DNA from: Thereva unica
Taxonomy: Eukaryota > Arthropoda > Insecta > Diptera > Therevidae
Direction: 5' to 3'
NCBI GenBank assembly: GCA_949987705.1
Contig: OX465282.1
Span: forward strand, 69,499,922-69,563,921
DNA length: 64,000 bases
Part shown: positions 22,139-34,100 of the stretch, in pieces
Layout of the letters: the number at the start of each line of letters is the position of its first letter
How positions within the stretch are numbered: position 1 is the first letter of the stretch
The notes under the pieces: generated by a model
Database searches by the model: none
What the model saw: only the letters and a program-made list of their open reading frames with translations
What the model was told of the DNA's origin: nothing
Translations under genes and position numbers: made by a program

Positions 22139-25100
22139 TATAAGGAGTGAGGGGGCAACCCATGTGGTGAACATTGCGGCCAAGTTAGGCCTATTGTGTA
22201 CCGCACACACATACTTCCTCCCAATTTTTTGCTTAAAATGCTCCTGGGACCTTGAAAGATGAAAATACGTCGAAAATTTCGATTTCAATTTTCGGACCGA
22301 TCACAATTACTTCCTATACTTTTTTTTTTTTTTATGTGACAGACTAGAGGCTTAGGGAAAGTCCCTTTATACTGTCGACAATCTATTTTTTCGTATAGAG
22401 TGTGAACAGCAGCTCTAGCCGGAAGATAGAGAGAAGAGAAGGAAGTAACTGTCACAATCTAGCCGCGATATATTTTTATTCCACCTACTTCCAACCATTT
22501 CGCGACTCTGGCATCGGGGCATTTGAGAAACAACCCGCTGGAGTGTTATGCCTCCTGAAACGAGTTGAGTCTCATCAGCCAACCGATGACATGCGCTTGG
22601 TGGAGCGGGGAAGGACTAGGAAGGCTATGACAGAAGGAGTCAGGAATGTAAAGAGGGAAGAAGAAAGAAGGAAAGTTAGGTGGGAAAGGCGAAGGACCGT
22701 GGCACCACCGGGATTCGAACCCGGGACCTCTGGGATAGCAGTCAGGCGCCTTACCCCTAGACTACCGAGGCCCCGTACTGGGAAGTTAAAACGGTGAAGC
22801 CAGCAACCCCTTAAACTACCGCCCAATAGCAATTACTTCTGTTCTCTCCAAAATCATGGAGACAATAATCAATAAAAAGCTGATGAAATATCTAGAATCC
22901 AACCAAATTATACACGACAGGCAATACGGCTTCAGACCTAAACGGTCTACCGGCGATCTGCTTGTGTGTTTAACCGAGCGTATCAACCAAAGCATTCACA
23001 GCTTTGGCGAGTCTGGTCTGGTTGCTCTAGATATATCAAAGGCTTTTGACAGAGTATGGCACCCAGCTCTGTTGAATAAACTCCAAGCTATTGGTATACA
23101 CTTAGTTCTAAGGAACTAGATTTAGAGCTTTCTTTCAAGCCGTTCAATCAAGGTAGTATTGGACGGCGTCGAATCCAACCCCCACGCCATTTCGGCCGGA
23201 GTTCCCCAGGGGTCAATTCTCTCACCCGCACCTTTTCTAATCTTCATTAATGATCTGCTCTCAATCCCCTCCAACCCACTTCACTGCTTCGCTGATGACG
23301 GTACTCTGAATTTCTCTTACTCCTTCGACAATATAAGACAAGCACGTACCTTGTCTTTACCACCGTTAACTGATGTCCACTTCGATCAACCGGGATATCG
23401 AATCGTTTCTTCGTTGGGGCGAATGAACTGCGTCGAATTCAATGCCACAAAAACGAAGTACTGTCTGATCTCCAACAAAAATTGCACCGACCTTCGATCA
23501 TGGGACTTAGCGAGACCAGATGGCCCGATGCGGGGGAACATATCTGCCCAAACGGTGAATCCTCTTATATTCTGGTAGAAACGAAACTGAAAGCCGTAGG
23601 AGTGGCGTTGGCGTAATACTCACCAAAGAAGCCAGGTCCAGCCTCATTAGCTGGTCACCAGTTTCTGAGAGGATTATTACCGTGCGCCTGCGTACCAGAC
23701 TAAGAAGTACTACGGTAGTTCAATGCTATGCTCCAACTGAAGACGCAGAAGATGACATCAAGGACGAGTTCTATATGCGACTGAATGAGGTTTTTCGCTC
23801 TATTCCAAGAGGAGACATCATTGTTTTAATGGGTGACTTAAACGCACAGATCGGCCGTGACAACACCGGCCTTGAACACACAATTGGAAACCAAGGCCTA
23901 AGCCAAGTTACCAATAACAATGGTGAGCTTTTCGTTGACTTTTGTAGTGTAGCCAACTCATGGTAGGTGGAACTTACTTTTGTCACAAGAAGATACACAA
24001 AGAGACCTGAGTATCGCTCGATGGTAGAACGAGAAATCAGATAGATCACGTGGCCGTTAGCCGCAGATGGAGGACTATTCTTGAGGATGTCAGGAGTTTC
24101 AGGGGACCGGATACTGGAAGCGACCATCATTTGGTTGTAACAACTATTCGCCTTAAAATCGCCGCAATCAGAAACGTTCAACATGATGCTAGAACCCGTA
24201 GACGGTTTAACGTAGACCTTCTGCGAGAGAGCGTTAAAAAGCGGGAATTTGCTGGAAGCCTACAAGAATTAATAAACCAGCAAACCGTTTCTGACGACAC
24301 AAATATTGAAGAATTGTGGAGTACGACAAAGGGCGCGATATTGGCGGCTGCGGAAACGAGCATCGGTTATGTCCAAAGAAACCAGCAACACTAGATCTCG
24401 GACATAACCTGGCAAAAAATAGAACGCAGAAGGGCCCTCAAAAATAACGTAAACTCTACAAACGACCCAGAAAGACGTCACCAACTAGAACGGGAATACT
24501 CCCAATTACATCGGGAGGTTAAGAGAAGTGTCCGGCGTGATAAAAGGCAGCAGATAAATGAGCTCGCAGAAAAAGCGGAAAACACGGCAAACACAGGCAA
24601 CAGTAAGGTGCTGTACCAAATCACTGAACAGCTCTCGGGAAAGCACTCTACTAAAAAGCATGCCGTTAAGAGTGCGGATGGAAGGCTGCTGTGCAGCGGC
24701 GAGGAGCAACTCCAAAGATGGAGAGATTACTTTTTCGCCGTCCTGAATGGTACACTTACACAGGAACCTCAGGAAAACAGCATTAGTTCACAGCCAATAA
24801 GAATCGCCACTCGGGCCCATCCAAGACGGAAATAGTAACCGATTTATGCGATGGCCAATGGTAAAGCAGCTGGAAAGATGGCATCCCGCCAGAATTGTTG
24901 AAAGCCGATTCAAGCCTCATAGCAGATGCGCTTCAGCCAATCCTAGAAATAGCATGGAACACCTGTACCTTTCCGGAGGATTGGGCGGAAGGTATCACAG
25001 TCAAAATACCAAAAAAGGGGGACCTAACAATATGCGACAACTGGAGAGGTATCTGTTTGTTATCTACTGTGGGCAAAATTTTGTCCATATATTACTATCT

Positions 25101-28100
25101 AGGATAAGTGAGGCAGTTGACCGAACGCTTAGAAGGCAGCAGGCCGGATTCAGGAAGGGCCGCTCATGTATTGATCATATTAACATCTGAGAATAATAGT
25201 GGAGCAGTCTACTGAATTCCGATCCCCCTCTACCTTGCTTTCGTAGACTATGAGAAAGCGTTCGACTCGGTTAATTGGAGCTTCATTTGGCAGGCACTAC
25301 GGCGACGTGCACTGCCTGATAAAATAATAGAATTGATAAAAGCCCTATATAACAATTCCAAATGCAGAGTTCTCCGTAATGGAAAATTATCCGACAGCTT
25401 TGAGGTTAGCTCAGGAGTACGACAAGGATGCCTACTTTCGCCATTACTATTTCTTATAGTAATAAATGACATCCTTGTCGGCGCTCTAGATAATAGAACA
25501 GGCGACATATAATGGGGTTTGGTAGACCGCCTTCAGGATCTCGACTACGCCGATGATATCTGTTTGCTGGCCCACAGACACCAGGACCTCAAAAACATGT
25601 TAAACAATTTGACAATTTTTTGAAAGTAGTCCAGCAGGCTTAAGGCTAAATCCGACTAAAACTAAAGAAATGCGGATAAATGCAAACACCATCGAACGGA
25701 CAGCGCTAAATAACCGTGACGTAGAAGTTAATAAATTCTGCTACCTCGGTAGCATTATTACCAAAAATGATGGGGCAGAAGAAGACGTAAGTTCCAGAAT
25801 AAATAAAGCACGAGGCGCATATGCATGCCTGTCCCGCATTTGGAGATCAACGGTGATCTCCACTAACATCAAATTGCGGCTGTTCAACTTTTTCGCATTT
25901 CCCTTTGTTGGGTGAAAAAAATTAATTTTTTTCGCTTAATCGTTAGATATATGTTTTAAAAATATGATCCCAAAATTTCAGATCGATACCTCAAGTAGAT
26001 CGAAAGTTACAGGTCATTAAAGAGGCGTACCTCCCGCTGCGCTCACCTGAACTCTGAACTTCAAAGCCGTTTTCTCGAAACCACTTGTTTTGTACACTTC
26101 GGAAGAGATAAAAAGAAAACGGTTCAAGATATCGTTTTGAAATTTGGCACAATTGTTATTCTTTAAATTTGTCACAGAATGACAGTTTTGATTTTTTAAT
26201 TTGTTAAAAAGTTATAACAATAAATGTGGCTAAAAAATAGACGAAAATCGACCTTTTTTTTCAAAAGTCCGCCATTTTGTTATTTTTTCAAATTTCAAAA
26301 AACCATTTCCGTCAGTCAGTAGGTAGTAGGGTGTACAGTGGCGTAGGAACGGGGGAGGTTTTGGGGACGAAACCCCCCTCGAAATACCTTTCGTATGAAG
26401 ACAATTCAACTTGAACTTTTATAATATCATTTTGTAATTTTGGTGGTATATTCAGCGCGAAGAAAATACACTAGAAATATCACCTTTTTACAAAATTTTA
26501 TTTAACGCAAAAATGATTCTAGACAAAATGGGTCTTTCTAATCACTGTGTCTCGTTCTAGGCCTCACAATTTAGTGCACACTTTAATAGGATGGAGAGTA
26601 TTCGGAAAGCTCGCTGTTTGAATGTAAGCTCAAGATGTCACATTTGGTCATTCTGACGTATCATACCCCGAATGATTAACCCCATCGGCCATCTGCTGCG
26701 GCTGGAGCTTTCCTGGGTCCGTTGTGTTCACCTGTATTTTCCAATTCACAACTGAGCTGGGCTGGGGTTTCCCTTGACTGCAACCAAGGCGCCTCCTTAT
26801 AGACACGCAGCTTTACGCTTCTTATTGCTTTGTCTCCTATTCTCCTAAAGGCTAGTAGTTTCTCGTAGTACCATTTCCTGCATGCTCTGTCGTTGCGTTA
26901 TCGTAAAAGGCTTGAAAGTCTGGTAATGCTGCTAACTTCATTTCCATTCCAGTTGGGGTATCTTGTTGGGGTATTATTTACCATTAGTTGAACTCGATCA
27001 ATGTACTTGTACCACGCGTTTGGCTCCGCGATTGATAATTTGGTTAGAATCGGTGTTAGGATACGATTTATCTCAGTGGTGATTAACGAATGGGGTATGC
27101 CTTCTTCCATGTGGATCGATCCGGTCTTATGTCAGTTAATCAATCACTCGACTACCTCCACGATTGATGTGGGGTACAACCAAACAAATTTAGAAAACGC
27201 GTCTACTGTTAGTAACTAAGTCGAGGAATATAGCAGCAGGCAGAACCAAGAGGACAACAAAGGCTTAACATTCGAAACTCGAGACATGCTGCAACGGACT
27301 ATCAAAGATGCAGAAATGTCCTAGGCGAAGCCAAGGCTAGATTTGGGCTGTAGCGCCATTAAATGGATGGTGTCTTTAGGAATAAAGTAGGTTTTCCTCA
27401 TGAAGACTTTAGCAGCTGAAAAATGTCCTACCTAGGGGTAGATTTAATGTACTCGTAAACACTCCACTTCTTTAGGGAGTGTGCTATGGCGAGTACTTCC
27501 AGCTCATAATCGTGAGAGCGTTGTTCGGCTGTTCTCTCGACTCATGTATTGCAATGGATGCAACAGTTCATCGTCATTATTCCGCTGCAAGACAATAGCT
27601 CCGAATTCGCCCTTACTAGCATCGCTTCGCTATGAATCTCCGTACGCGCTTCTGGTTAAAATAACTTAAACACTGGTGCTTTTACCAATATTTAATGCTT
27701 TAAATCCATTTTGCGGTTCAGTTTCTATTTTAAATATGAACTTCTTTGTTAGAAATTCGCTGAACGGCTTTGCTGCAACTGCCTAGCCTGCTATAAATCT
27801 TCTGAAGTAGGGCGTTAGTCCCAGTAACCTTTGTAAAGTTTTCCTATCATTTGGTATATTAAAGAGGAAACTCAATTGCTACTTTTGTTCTCTCCTCTGA
27901 TGGTCTTTGCTCCCTCTACACATCACTTGTATTTTCTTTTGAAGAGGGGCGCAGTTTTTTATCAGTCTTATCAGTCTTTTCGTCAATATATCTCAGTCCA
28001 TCGTCCAACGCACACTCATATTCATTGCTTTCTTTTTTTAATCACCTCTTTTCCGAAAGTCTCTAACTGTCTGCAGATTGGAATGACCATTATTGATAGC

Positions 28101-31100
28101 AACGAAAGAAGTTTTTCTACTCTAAGGCGTTTTAAAGGATTGGAAAAGTAGTGCAACTGGAGAACAGCGGCTGAAATGTCTTGCTCTTTTCAGTATTAAC
28201 AGAGAAATGGACGTAACGGCTTAGGAAGTAATCAACAAATTTGCCGAAAAATGTAGAAACATAGAACTGAGACTTTTCCACAAGCATTGGAACCATTGAT
28301 CGTGTAGGTCAATAATAAATAAACTGAATTCCTTTAAAACACTTCTTCTGGTCTTATTCCTATTAAAACATAACTAAAAGTTATATCAATTTTGAAAGAT
28401 AATGTTTAAAGTTCAGGGCTAGAGTTATAACTATTTAACCCCCCCTGAAAATATTTCTTGCTACGCCACTGAGGGTGTAGATTTATAAAATTTGTGTATT
28501 TTTGATTTTAGGTCACGTGTGCGACCTTGAGCACTTCCGAGGAAGAGGCGTGCGCGGCGGACACATCAATCTTTGTCCGAATGTAGGGGCGATTAAAACA
28601 TTTTTGATTGACCCAGCAACTTTTTTTAATATAGTCGAAAGATGAATAAAAGTTATAAAAAAAGAATTTTGTAGATTACTCTATTAGTTTTCTTTAAAAA
28701 GAATCCTAAAAATTGGTCTATTTTCGAGCCGACAAAGGGAAATGCTGCCTTAAGGCAGTTCTTTTGTACGGTTGCGAAACATGGAAAGTCACCCAATTCA
28801 TCACAGGGCGCCTACAAGTCTTCATCAACAGATGCCTTCATCGTATCCTAAAAATCCGCTGGCAGGATAGAATTTCAAACGAAGAACTTTGGCGCCGTGC
28901 CGGCCAAGAAAGGATAGACGACCAAATCAGGCGAAGGAAATGGAATTGGGTTGGCCACACCTTGCGACGCGAAAACGAATATCTAGCCAAACAGGCCCTT
29001 GACTGGAATCCGCAAGGTTCCCGTCGAGTAGGAAGACCTAGGTCAACAACGTGGAGAAGAACCCTACTAGAAGAAGCCGCAACAACTGGGAGATCCTGGT
29101 CGGAGCTAAGAGCTGTCGCACAAAACAAAGTCCGCTGGAGGGCAACTGTTTCCGCTCTATGTCCCATGAGGGATTAAAGGAGTTTAAAGAAGAAGAAGAT
29201 TAAATATAAATATGAATTTTATTAATCAATAGTGCTAAACTATATCAAGTAAGAAATTCTTTTTTTTTGCTATATTAAAACAATTGTAGGTAACTAATGC
29301 ATAATACCTTAGGCCCACCCAAATGAAAGACTATTAAACAAATAATATTACTTGCAATGTTTAATACATAGGACGATTATCTATTCTAAAAATTAGTTTT
29401 GCAAATATAAATGATGAAAATCTTTGCGGACGGAATTTGCACTTAGTTCACCCTTTAGATTTAGATTCTGAAATACTTATTATCTATTAAACTAAAATAT
29501 TTTGAATTACGATTTAAACGAAGCCTAGTGTACATCGTACAAGTATGAGCGCGAAATGGTGAAATTTACTAAAATTTGTTTATAAGATTAGGTTATGTTT
29601 AAAAATTAAACTTAAAATAGTTTACGAATTTAGGCATGCAGAAGTGTCTAATAGCAAACCAACAGAGCAGAGAACAAAATTAAAGGGAATAGAAAACATA
29701 CCTCAAAGCAGATGACACTGGGTATACGTACATAAAGCAAAATTACTGGAAATCTATTTTAGTCATAATCTGGCTGTGTTATATTTAATATTATTAAACT
29801 GGCAGTGGTGTAGCAGTAGATGCTTTGATAGTATTTGGTCATCTAAACCTTCTTTGCTAGTTAATTAGAACTTTTTTTTGCAATATGATAAAGCCAAAAA
29901 CGAAAAGCGCCAAAGGTAGTTGTAGAACTATAACAATGTCAATATCATTTTTTAATTCAATAGTAAACTTTTACAAAAAAATGTTTGGCCCAAGGCTCAT
30001 AAGCACAGATGTAAATATGAATGCAAAGCTCAAAGATATTGTAAAATCAACTAAAATAATAATAAGGTAAGAGGTTTGCATCTGAAAAATCTGTTTGAGA
30101 GCTAATCCATTTCGACAGATGATAACAATGTTAAGCAAGAAGGTGAGTTGAGAAATATTAAGATAGTTTAGATTCTTTTACGAATAAAAAAATTGTTTCG
30201 AGAGCTAAATTTGACGTGATTATTATGTAGTCGCCTCTTTACTACCATTGGATAATAATTTATAAGAAGTAAATAAAACTTAAATAGATTAACTGTTTTG
30301 TGTGCGTTAATATTATACAATTCGTTTTTTTTTTAAATAAAATTGGTTTTGAATCATAAGCAAAATAATAAATGTATTATAAATATAATATTTACGATTA
30401 TTAACTGTATTTCAAAATATAAAAAAACAAGTCTATTGTTCTTTACTTTTAGTAATACTTTTTTTAAAAATATACTTTATAAGGCAAACCGGATTGTAAA
30501 AATTTTATAACATTTCTACTCGAATAGTATGATAACAATTATAATTGTGACGATATTAATACGGTACTATGATGAATCACTCGCGGCGTCTTCAATTATA
30601 GAGTTTAAGTCTATATTAAATGAGTATTCATACACGTTTGAATATCTTTCTTTTTTACGACCACCGGGGCTTCCATATTGTTGATATAAATCACGTTTAC
30701 TTATACGAAAAGTTTGACTATCCTTTAACATAGTATCAAATTCGCTTGAATCACCACCACCGCCAAAATCGCACTCTCTTATTGTTAATTTGTTTGTAGG
30801 ACTTTTTAATTCAAAATGAACTTCTTGTTTTTTATACTTTGGACGTAATGGTAACGATTGCGGTGTCCTACCATCATTTAATTGTTCAGAATTTTGTCGA
30901 GGTACTGCTCGATTATTATGGAATGGATAACGTGGTAAATGGCTATCAGAAACATTGCGTCTTTGAGGTGAATAATATTTAAATTCTGTTGGTACCGGAA
31001 CATTGTTTGTATTATTGTTTAAAATCGTTCTGTGCAAAAGCGGTAAAGGTGAATTCCGATCAAAAGACGGCGAATGTGGGAGCTGGATGCTTTTCTTTAA

Positions 31101-34100
31101 TCGATAAGCAGGAGAAAGTGACTTACCGTTTTGTAGGTTGTCATAACTTCGATGTCTATATATTCCCGATGTTGGATTGCTCTAAAATTGTTTTGCAATA
31201 TAAAAAAAATCACATAAATATTCTAAAATTTACATCATCAAATAGGCGCTGTTTGGAATTCATTTTATTATCTCCCTCTCCAAGCATAGGCTGGCTTGTA
31301 ATCATTGAAGCTGTAGGCACACCGGTTGTTATTTCTGTCAATTGGTTGTTTTGATGCAGACTGTTGTGTTGCATTTGTAAAATATACTCATCAGTCACTA
31401 TTCCTCTCCTATAAAGAAATGAAAGTTAGTATTGAAGTTTCACATTGCTGGAAGTGAAATTCTTGGATAAAGATAACTTTATAATAAATAAGCAACAATT
31501 AAAAATATACATTGCTTAGTTAACATAGTAATCAAAACAGAATACAGTTAGTGACTAAATTGAGAGGACACAAAATTTGAATCAGCATAAGTAAATCTCA
31601 AATTTTGTTTTTCCTAAAATATATATAAATTTAAGTAGAAAAAGAATTTCTGATAATTTTAAATTTTCGGGCTACCTTGGCGGCCAAAAAAGGTACGGCA
31701 CATCGGATTATGTGCTCAGCTTCCTTTTTGAGGTTTTAATGTAAACAGCTTTTCCAACCCTTCTATTTTGCTAGCAGCCTATGCGGTTGCTCAGTTTATA
31801 TCTATTACCTTCTTATCAATGGATAAGAAAATTTCTCCTCTTGGCTCTGGGGACAAACACAGAGATAAAACGAGTGTTATGAAAAGAAGATCTTCAAGAC
31901 TGATCAATAAAAAATGCGCACCGTCGACGACGATCAAAGAAGTCCCTCAACAAAAATGTACAGGGCGCATTACAGCTATTATTCCTGCTAAAAAAGTTTG
32001 AGAGTAAAAGGAAAGGTTGGGGCAGCGACTAAGGGAAAAAGTGACATCTCGTACAGTCCCCCAATCTTGTCCTCTCATGAATCATCAACTTCAGCTGGGT
32101 CTACAGAACACGTTTCAGTCAGAGCATCCTACAAATGTCAAATACGGTCTCTGTTCCAACTAACAATGTCCCGATTGAGTACAATGAAAATGATGTGGGT
32201 CCCTTTCTGGTTCTTATGGGAGAAACGAACCCTTGCCCATTGGATAACAAAAATCTTAACCCACTACTCTTATTGACAACCACAAAAGGAGTAGTATCAA
32301 TTACCAAATCATCCAATGATAAATGCAAAGTCATAATTGACCCAGCAGAATACGCAAAGAAGTTCACCAAAAACTGCCCCTTAGACTCAACGTTTAGAGC
32401 ATACATTCCTGTGGGACTTGTAGCTACTCCCTTTATAGTACACGGCATTATGCAGATCTAATTGAGGAAGAGCTGCTTGAGGCTTTAAGGAAGTGCAACC
32501 CATCAGTTAACTTTAGGTGTTTCAGAATACAGTGGAAAACTTTTTCTGATGGAAAGGCATAAAATGGAAAACTTTTTCTGGTGGAAAGGCTGTCATTAGG
32601 GAAATCAAGGTATATACATATGAGTGGTAATAAGATCCCAGAAAAGATAAATCTGTACTACTTTAGTCTCAAATTGGACAAATTTGACTCGCAGCGCAAA
32701 TTGAACAAATTTGTCTTGACCTATGTTAACTTTGGCTTAACCTAAAAACGCGTAAACGCAAATAATTAGTGTTTATTCACAATTGAAACTAGTGTTTATT
32801 CGCAGTAGAAAGTTTGAGACCCAATATTATGTTATAGTGTATTGTATAAGAAATTGAGCAAGAATATCCAGAAAAAAACCGCAATCCTAGTGTGTAAATA
32901 TTCGTGATGAAGTTATAAATGGTACTGCTTGAATGTGCTACTAACGATGGACTGCGGATACCAGGCGAACTTCGGTTTGAATTAGCCTTCCAATGGTGAT
33001 ACGGAGCTCTGCCAAAGGCGACCGTCCTTTCTCGCCGAGCTTGTGGTATCAATATAAAATTACCTTAAAAAAACTTTTGAAGATGGAGCACTTCTTAGTG
33101 CTCCAAACATTTCTGGGGCTCCCACAGCTCCCAAAAAAACGACCTACAAGGCCAGTTAGATATTTTTAGATCCATGCCTCAAAGTGTCGAATGTGGTCCC
33201 AGTGAAGGAAAGTTTTCGGGATTCTTCTTCAGGGACGGCAGTCTGAGCCTGTAAACCCAGGGATGAAGTACGTTGAGATCATTCCTTCATTGGGAGATTT
33301 CCTGCGGAATTAAAGGCACCGGAGAGGCGACTCGAAAAAACGACCGCTTTCAGAAGACGGGGTGGTGCAGCCCGAAAACGTTTTATGCGATATCTGGAAG
33401 CTGGCTAATCCCGTGTAGAGGCTGGTAGAATCTGCGTGGCCGCCGAGGAAGAAAGGGATACCGATTTTCTTAATAAGAAGAGAGTTAGATCCTCTGGGTG
33501 TTCTCCAGGGCATAATGGAGCGAAGGCTTTGGCCATAAGTTTGAAAAACCTTTAGAAAAGTCGGACGCATCTTTGTCAAATAGCGGAGTGTAAGAATTTG
33601 CGTGCTTGCGACTAACAATCCGGAGACTCTTCTGCCACGAAACAACTAGTTACCGTGCAAGGAAGTCTTCTGGGGGCAGTAGCCGAATTGGCTCAGGGCT
33701 CAGAACAGCCCAGGTCAGTAGGGATTGATACGCCCTCTATGATGAGCCGCCTTAAGCCTTGGAAGGAGCAAGCCTTTTTGTTGTAGACGGGAACAAGCTA
33801 CCGCGCAGCCTTTTTGTAATCAGATACTTTCCGGCATCAACAGAAGACCCCATTGGCATTATGTTGAAAGGATAGGGGTCCAAAAGAAGACCCTAAGGGT
33901 GTAGGAGTGGAGAATACTCCACAATGTGCATCGCATAAAATTCATAGAGATGACGTTGTCAAGATGGTGAACACTGCAATTTTGGGCTGATAGCAGGAGA
34001 AGCCTCTTTTAACAAGAAGGTGACTGTCTCCGCCATCTCAACCTTACTAACCTAACCATGCAATACAAACAACCAAATAGCCTCCAAAAAAGGTGGTGCT

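Larger units (their letters stand above)
20921..22789. mobile_element. inverted-repeat element inside LINE A copy 3
   Basis: The exact 14-bp inverted repeat TTAACTTCCCAGTA / TACTGGGAAGTTAA bounds most of the foreign DNA that interrupts the LINE. Some 38 bp (20883-20920) lie between the LINE break and the left repeat and are unexplained. The insert holds tandem repeats, a CA tract and a SINE. No transposase was seen and no target duplication is clear, so the class is unknown. Confidence 0.55.
20640..23505 (+). mobile_element. LINE group A, copy 3, with a 1.9 kb insertion
   Basis: The EN-RT linker and RT entry (20640-20882) stop at CCAATCCCAAAA. The same protein resumes at 22790 with GGTGAAGCCAGC and continues through the RT ([75 protein letters not shown]). 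It breaks off at about 23505, where LINE group B begins. The catalytic box is FADD. Stops and shifts make it inactive. No 3' part was found on the far side of group B. Confidence 0.8.
26336..28471 (+). mobile_element. hAT element with 8-bp TSD AGGGTGTA
   Basis: The ends CAGTGGCGTAG and CTACGCCACTG are inverted repeats. AGGGTGTA flanks both sides (26328-26335 and 28472-28479), the 8-bp duplication of the hAT superfamily. The right part holds a broken hAT transposase C-terminus. The middle is replaced by Ty3/gypsy fragments. 2136 bp, inactive. Confidence 0.85.
25895..28745. mobile_element. inverted-repeat element in LINE B
   Basis: The ends GCATTTCCCTTTGT and ACAAAGGGAAATGC are inverted copies and sit exactly where the LINE frame breaks. 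Without the hAT inside it, the element is about 0.7 kb, non-coding and without a clear target duplication. Class unknown. Confidence 0.65.
23506..29204 (+). mobile_element. LINE group B, copy 2, with a nested insertion
   Basis: A non-LTR element whose endonuclease begins part-way ([19 protein letters not shown] near 23598) and whose 3' end at 29190-29204 is a GAA-type repeat. Coding parts are 23506-25890 and 28746-29177. When the DNA between is removed, LFNF joins [16 protein letters not shown], as in copy 1. Endonuclease GDLNAQIG and [37 protein letters not shown] and [11 protein letters not shown] are readable. At least six shifts or stops disable it. It is antisense to app. Confidence 0.85.
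5123..31126 (-). other. app: app intron 8 (26 kb, transposon-filled)
   Basis: The donor at 31121-31126 reads GTAAGT and the acceptor is at 5123-5129. Within the intron the stretches without an assigned element are about 5123-5507, 6300-7880, 9290-10970, 11700-13300 and 29205-30566. They are AT-rich, carry only short chance ORFs and show short direct repeats (for example an atttcacgcaataata unit repeated near 7383-7423). Confidence 0.75.

Noticed and set aside
22037..22288. Protein-coding ORFs across the CA tract
   Set aside because: The frames exist because a dinucleotide repeat lacks stops; the translation is a Cys-Val or Thr-His run with no other features.
22701..22775. Functional tRNA gene on the minus strand
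   Set aside because: The B box and T stem are perfect, but acceptor and anticodon stems do not pair and the head continues into a long body with an A tail, so it is called a SINE.
29885..30070. 61-codon frame as a small gene
   Set aside because: Lys/Ile/Asn-rich composition expected of AT-rich DNA; no conserved feature.
33310..33645. 111-codon minus-strand frame as an exon of app or another gene
   Set aside because: It lies in the degenerate GC-richer repeat of intron 6, does not match App, and would break the checked exon 6 to exon 7 phase.
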